Below are positions 60,958 to 64,000 of a stretch of 64,000 bases of DNA, one piece after another. The stretch lies in contig OY970300.1 in assembly GCA_963716245.1 (NCBI GenBank), forward strand, positions 124,001 to 188,000. The letters run 5' to 3'. Origin of the DNA: VRUE01 sp963716245. GTDB lineage: Bacteria; Actinomycetota; Thermoleophilia; Solirubrobacterales; 70-9. Made by a program: the position numbers and the translations under genes. How positions within the stretch are numbered: position 1 is the stretch's first letter; each line of letters begins with the position of its first letter. The notes beneath the pieces were generated by a model, which was not told where the DNA came from, searched no databases, and was given only the letters and a program-made list of their open reading frames with translations.

Positions 60958-62012
60958 GAAGCGATCTCCGCCATGGCGGGCGGCTCGGCCCGGGCGGTCG
61001 CGCCGCGCCCCGGCGGCAGGTCGAGCGTGAAGGCGGTGAACCGGCGGCTCGAGGAGATCGCCATGCGGCCCTCCATCCGCTGCGCCACCTCGCGCGCGAT
61101 CGCCAGGCCGAGGCCGGAGCCGCCGGAGGAGTTGCCGGTGTAGAAGCGCTCGAAGAGCCGTTTCTGGACCCGCTGGGGGATTCCGGCCCCGTCGTCGGAG
61201 ACGGTCAGCTCCGCGCGGCTGTTGACGAAGTAGGTGGTCACGGTCACGCTGACGCCCTCCGGCGTGTGGGTAAGGGCGTTGTCGAGCAGGATACGGATGA
61301 TCTGGCGCACCCGCTCGGGGTCGGCGAAGGCGATCACCGGCCGCTCCGGCGTGCGCAGCTCGAGCCGCGAGCCGCGGCGGTCGGCGCGCGGGCCGACCTC
61401 GCGCACCACTTCGCGCGCCAGGGCGCTGAGGTCGACGTTGCCGAGGTCCAGTTCGACCCCGCCGGCGTCGAGCTGGGAGAGGTTGAGCAGGTCGGTCGTG
61501 AGCTTGGTCAGCCGCTCGATCTGCTGGCGCATCGTGCGGATGAACTCCGCTCGCTCTTCCGGGCTGGGCTCCTCTTCCTCGAGCAGCTCGACGAAGCCGC
61601 CGAGGCTGAAGATCGGCGTGCGCAGCTCGTGCGAGGCGTTGGCGATGAACTGCTTGCGGGCGCTGTCCAGCTCGGAGAGCCGCCGCTGCATCTCGTTGAA
61701 CGTCCGCGCCAGCTGGCCGAGCTGGCCGGAGGAGTCGACCGGGATCCTCGTCGCGAAGTCGCCGTCGGAGACCTTGCGGGCGGCCTCGTCGATTCGTTTG
61801 ATCCGGGCGGCGACGAGGTGGGCGAAGTAGAGCCCGATGACGAGCGCCAGGACCAGGGCGATCAGGCCGCCCAGCGCGATCGGTCGTGCCGCCTCGGAGT
61901 GGCCGTCGATCAGGACCACCCACACGTAGACGCTGACCGAGGTGCCCAACCCGATCGCCAGCGACACCGTCGTGATGATGCTGCCGAGCGGGGTGAGGCG
62001 GAAGTTCCTCAT
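60954..62012 (-). CDS. Sensor histidine kinase
   Basis: A 352-aa kinase with two membrane helices (about residues 12-31 and 44-68) separated by a very short outer loop. A HAMP domain follows (ARIKRIDEAARKVSDGDFATRIPVDSSGQLGQLARTFNEM). The phosphorylated His is in ANASHELRTPIFSLGGF, and the ATPase boxes are LLDNALTHTPEGVSV, VSDDGAGIP and GGSGLGLAIARE. The ATG overlaps the response-regulator stop by 4 bases (ATGA). With almost no outer loop, it may sense within the membrane. Confidence 0.95.
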   Translation of the reverse strand: MRNFRLTPLGSIITTVSLAIGLGTSVSVYVWVVLIDGHSEAARPIALGGLIALVLALVIGLYFAHLVAARIKRIDEAARKVSDGDFATRIPVDSSGQLGQLARTFNEMQRRLSELDSARKQFIANASHELRTPIFSLGGFVELLEEEEPSPEERAEFIRTMRQQIERLTKLTTDLLNLSQLDAGGVELDLGNVDLSALAREVVREVGPRADRRGSRLELRTPERPVIAFADPERVRQIIRILLDNALTHTPEGVSVTVTTYFVNSRAELTVSDDGAGIPQRVQKRLFERFYTGNSSGGSGLGLAIAREVAQRMEGRMAISSSRRFTAFTLDLPPGRGATARAEPPAMAEIAS

Positions 62013-62704
62013 TCCCGGAAGCGGTAGCCCACGCCTCGCACCGTGAACAGGTACTCCGGTTGCTTGGGGTCGCCCTCCAGCTTCTCGCGCAGGTGACGGA
62101 TGTGGACATCGATCGTGCGCGGATCGCGGTATTCGGAGTCGCCCCAGACGTGCTCGAGCAGGGTCTCGCGGCTGAGCACCCTGCCGGGGGAGCGGGCGAG
62201 CGCGGCGAGGATCTCGAACTCCACGTAGGTGACCCCCACGTCCTGGTCGTGGTGGGTGACCGTGCGGCGCTCCGGGTCGATCCGCAGCGCGCCGTGCTCG
62301 ATCGGACCCTCCTCGGCGGGGGTGCCGACCATCCGCGAACGGCGCAGCGCCGCCTTCACCCGGCTGCGGAACTCGCGCATCGAGAAGGGCTTGGTGATGT
62401 AGTCGTCGGCGCCCACCTCGAGGCCGGCGACCTTGTCTGTCTCGCTGCCCTTCGCGGTCAGCATGATGATCGGAACCTGGCTGCGGCGGCGCAGCTGCCT
62501 GCACACTTCGACGCCGTCCAGCTTCGGCAGCATCAGGTCGAGGATCACGAGGTCGAAGCGTGTCTCGCCGAACCGCTCGAGCGCTTCGCGGCCGTCCAGC
62601 GCCGAGACGACCTGGTAGCCGTCCTTGCGGAGCGGATAGCTGAGCAGGGTCTGAACCGACTGCTCGTCGTCGACGAGGAGTATCCGCGTAGACCCGTTCC
62701 GCAT
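62009..62704 (-). CDS. Two-component response regulator, OmpR/PhoB family
   Basis: A 231-aa regulator. The receiver domain has the acidic pair in ILLVDDEQSV, the phosphorylated Asp in DLVILDLMLPKLDGVEV and the Lys in DDYITKPFS. The winged-helix output has VTYVEFEILAALARSPGRVLSRETLLEHVWG and RTIDVHIRHLREKL. The ATG at 62704 begins the conserved part; a TACGCT box is 7 bases upstream. It leads the regulator-kinase-protease operon. Confidence 0.95.
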   Translation of the reverse strand: MRNGSTRILLVDDEQSVQTLLSYPLRKDGYQVVSALDGREALERFGETRFDLVILDLMLPKLDGVEVCRQLRRRSQVPIIMLTAKGSETDKVAGLEVGADDYITKPFSMREFRSRVKAALRRSRMVGTPAEEGPIEHGALRIDPERRTVTHHDQDVGVTYVEFEILAALARSPGRVLSRETLLEHVWGDSEYRDPRTIDVHIRHLREKLEGDPKQPEYLFTVRGVGYRFRE

Positions 62705-62711
62705 ACGAGGA

Positions 62712-62717
62712 AGCGTA
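62712..62717 (-). promoter_or_regulatory. -10 box of the two-component/HtrA operon
   Basis: On the minus strand TACGCT is followed by TCCTCGT (7 bases) and the ATG at 62704, again a leaderless arrangement. Confidence 0.4.
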
Positions 62718-62805
62718 ATCGGCCGCAGTTTTGGAGTCGCTGCGCGTGCGACCGTGGACATATGTGCGAGTACCAAGAACTAAGGGTCCTGGGTAGCCGG
62801 CCGAT

Positions 62806-63066
62806 ATGAGGCGCAGGATGCAGAAGCGGCAACTGAAGAGGCTGATCGAGACCGGGCACTACCAGCCCGCGCCGGAACAGGTCGCCTGCGCGATGCTTCG
62901 GCGGCGGGGAGTGCGTGAGCTCCTGATCGGGGGCATCCCGGCCGGCTCGAACGGCGTGAGCTCGAACGGCGTGAGCTCGAACGGCGCGAGCCCGAACGGC
63001 AACCTGCCGCTCAACCCAGCTGATCGAATCCAGTCGCCCTCAGCGGTTCCCCGCCAGGCCGCCTGA
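62806..63066 (+). CDS. Small protein with a tandem-repeat linker, possibly anti-sigma-factor-like
   Basis: An 86-aa protein. The N-terminal 45 residues form two helices (KRQLKRLIETGHYQPAPEQVACAMLRRRGVRELLIGG), reminiscent of the FlgM-like anti-sigma fold; that resemblance is weak. A repeat SSNGVSSNGASPNG follows, encoded by 15-bp DNA repeats. The 3' end overlaps the convergent thiL gene by 56 bases, so either the last 18 residues or the whole C-terminus may be dispensable. It is divergent from the response-regulator gene, with 101 bases between. Confidence 0.55.
   Translation: MRRRMQKRQLKRLIETGHYQPAPEQVACAMLRRRGVRELLIGGIPAGSNGVSSNGVSSNGASPNGNLPLNPADRIQSPSAVPRQAA
62945..63000 (+). repeat. 15-bp tandem repeat within the small-protein gene
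   Basis: The unit GCTCGAACGGCGTGA occurs exactly at 62945-62959 and 62960-62974, then with one change at 62975-62989 and in a partial form to 63000. It codes the in-frame repeat SNGVS and could vary in copy number by slippage. Confidence 0.8.
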
Positions 63067-64000
63067 TCTCGACTCCCTCGCCGGGAAGGACCTCGCCGAT
63101 TGGGGTCAGCGCCTCGCCGATCTCCCCGACGGCCCGGATCGCCTGCTCCAAGCGGTCGGCAGGAAGGGCGGCCAGCAGCTCGTAGTCCTCGCCGCCCGAC
63201 GCGGCCAGCTCCAGGGAGTCGCGGCCGGCCGAGGCGGCGACCTCGGCGACCCCCGGCGCGAGGGGCAGCGCTGCGGCGTCGATTCGCAGGCAGACGCCGC
63301 TCGCGGCGGCCAGGTGACGGGCGTCGCCGCCGAGGCCGTCGCTGAGGTCGACCATCGCCGTCGCCCCCGCAGCGGCGAGCAGCCGACCCGCCTCCAGGCG
63401 GGGATTCGGCTCGAGCTGGCGAGCGATCAATCCGTCGTCCATGGCCGGCGACTGTGGAGTTGACCTCCCCCCAGTGTGGTCAACTCCACAGTCAGCGTTC
63501 ATTTCGAGCAGCGCGAGGCCGGCCGCGGCGCCGCCGAGCTCTCCGGTGAGGACGAGCGCATCGCCGGGGCGGGCACCGGCGCGGGTCACGAGGTCCTCCG
63601 GGCGCGGCGCGTGGCCGACCACCGTGGTCGCCAGCGTCAGCACCGGAGCGCGGCTCACGTCGCCGCCCGCCAGGTTCGTCCCGGTTGCGCGGGCGAGCTC
63701 TGCGAGCCCGTCGAGCAGCTCCATGCACTCGTCCTCGCCGAGGTCGGCGGGGACGCCGAGGAAGACGTACGCCTCACCCGGCTCCGCACCCATCGCCGCC
63801 AGATCGGAGAGGGCCGTCGCGAGGGCCTTTCGCCCCACCTGGGCGAGGCTGCTCCACTCGCGCCGGAAGTGGACGCCCTCGACCAGCGCGTCGACCGACG
63901 TGGCCGTGGCCCCGCCGGGGACCGCGATCGCCGCGTCGTCCCCGCTGCCGAGCCGCAGCCGCGGGCCGGCAGGCGGCAGGCGCTCCCGAATACGGGCCAG
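63011..64000 (-). CDS. thiL: Thiamine-monophosphate kinase, N-terminus beyond the window
   Basis: ThiL phosphorylates thiamine monophosphate to the active diphosphate. The visible part has the metal-binding LGSGDDAAIAVPGG and TSVDALVEGVHFRREWSSLAQVGRKAL. It also has AMGAEPGEAYVFLGVP, TNLAGGDVSRAPVLTLATTVVG and MVDLSDGLGGDARHLA. An extra segment of about 20 residues (around NADCGVDHTGGRSTPQSPA) is encoded by a perfect inverted repeat at 63450-63493 and has no counterpart in ordinary ThiL. The gene runs off the right edge. Its 3' end overlaps the convergent small gene. Confidence 0.93.
   Translation of the reverse strand: MARIRERLPPAGPRLRLGSGDDAAIAVPGGATATSVDALVEGVHFRREWSSLAQVGRKALATALSDLAAMGAEPGEAYVFLGVPADLGEDECMELLDGLAELARATGTNLAGGDVSRAPVLTLATTVVGHAPRPEDLVTRAGARPGDALVLTGELGGAAAGLALLEMNADCGVDHTGGRSTPQSPAMDDGLIARQLEPNPRLEAGRLLAAAGATAMVDLSDGLGGDARHLAAASGVCLRIDAAALPLAPGVAEVAASAGRDSLELAASGGEDYELLAALPADRLEQAIRAVGEIGEALTPIGEVLPGEGVEIRRPGGEPLRATGFDQLG
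63450..63493. repeat. Perfect 16-bp inverted repeat inserted in thiL
   Basis: GACTGTGGAGTTGACC (63450-63465) and GGTCAACTCCACAGTC (63478-63493) are exact complements separated by 12 bases. The element stays in frame with thiL and adds residues to a surface loop between two conserved motifs. It looks like a coding palindromic insertion element. Confidence 0.85.

Noticed and set aside
59818..62109. A 763-codon frame apparently fusing an unknown domain to the HtrA protease
   Set aside because: The N-terminal 380 codons are the histidine-kinase gene read out of frame; the protease has its own GTG, signal peptide and lipobox at 60957.
62945..63000. Short regular repeats as a CRISPR-like array
   Set aside because: Units are contiguous 15-mers without spacers and stay in frame in a coding gene. 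No cas genes are present in the window.

Overview
The window is very G+C-rich chromosomal DNA from a monoderm actinobacterium. The gene content suggests a deep-branching lineage such as Thermoleophilia/Solirubrobacterales: a Rieske/cytochrome b complex with a cytochrome c-fused third subunit, menaquinone-type genes, six MCE genes and unusual secreted paralogs. That placement is inference from gene content, since there is no 16S gene here. The left edge lies beside the replication origin. dnaA runs leftward, a DnaA-box-like 9-mer sits just beyond its 3' end, and the classic origin-flanking block rpmH-rnpA-yidD-yidC-jag-rsmG-parA-parB runs rightward. A near-consensus parS site overlaps the rnpA stop and yidD start.

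Layout. 1-6.1 kb: origin and segregation block. 6.1-14.9 kb: tRNA-Ile, bifunctional nuclease, ddl, an aminotransferase with a broken frame, a phosphodiesterase, a GT87-like membrane protein, a YmdB-type phosphodiesterase and two small enzymes or domain proteins. 14.9-20.8 kb: an ABC-2 exporter and a heme block (hemB, a double siroheme-decarboxylase-like protein, hemL). 20.8-25.3 kb: a leftward envelope block (secreted paralog, small secreted protein, MMPL transporter). 25.4-29.8 kb: qcrABC-like genes, menG and a polyprenyl synthase. 29.4-33.2 kb: a zinc-ribbon protein, Tat genes, a membrane TPR-like protein, a methyltransferase, a two-gene cassette of unknown function and tRNA-Lys. 33.2-49.7 kb: a large envelope locus with two secreted paralogs, a second MMPL, six tightly coupled MCE genes, two more secreted paralogs and a TetR regulator. 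49.7-56.5 kb: purA, a DnaI-like ATPase, dnaB, rplI-rpsR-ssb-rpsF. 57-59.8 kb: a trehalose-type glycosyltransferase pair. 59.8-62.7 kb: response regulator, histidine kinase and HtrA-type lipoprotein protease in one operon. The right edge cuts thiL.

The most interesting biology is the envelope locus. Five paralogous secreted proteins with four conserved cysteines sit only next to MMPL or MCE genes. The MCE operon has six distinct MCE subunits but no YrbE permease genes beside it, with an MMPL protein in their place. This suggests an undescribed lipid or wall-component transport system with a periplasmic or extracellular partner family.

A second theme is small DNA structure. Two roughly 128-bp inverted-repeat elements share an 82 percent identical core with a compensatory base-pair change in a GAA-loop hairpin. 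One of them writes the C-terminus of a membrane protein. A third long inverted repeat lies in the hemB promoter region, and a perfect 16-bp inverted repeat is inserted in frame inside thiL. Many starts have a TANNNT box 6-10 bases upstream, the signature of leaderless transcripts. parA and the aminotransferase each need a one-base shift to read through, so sequencing error and real frameshifting both have to be considered.
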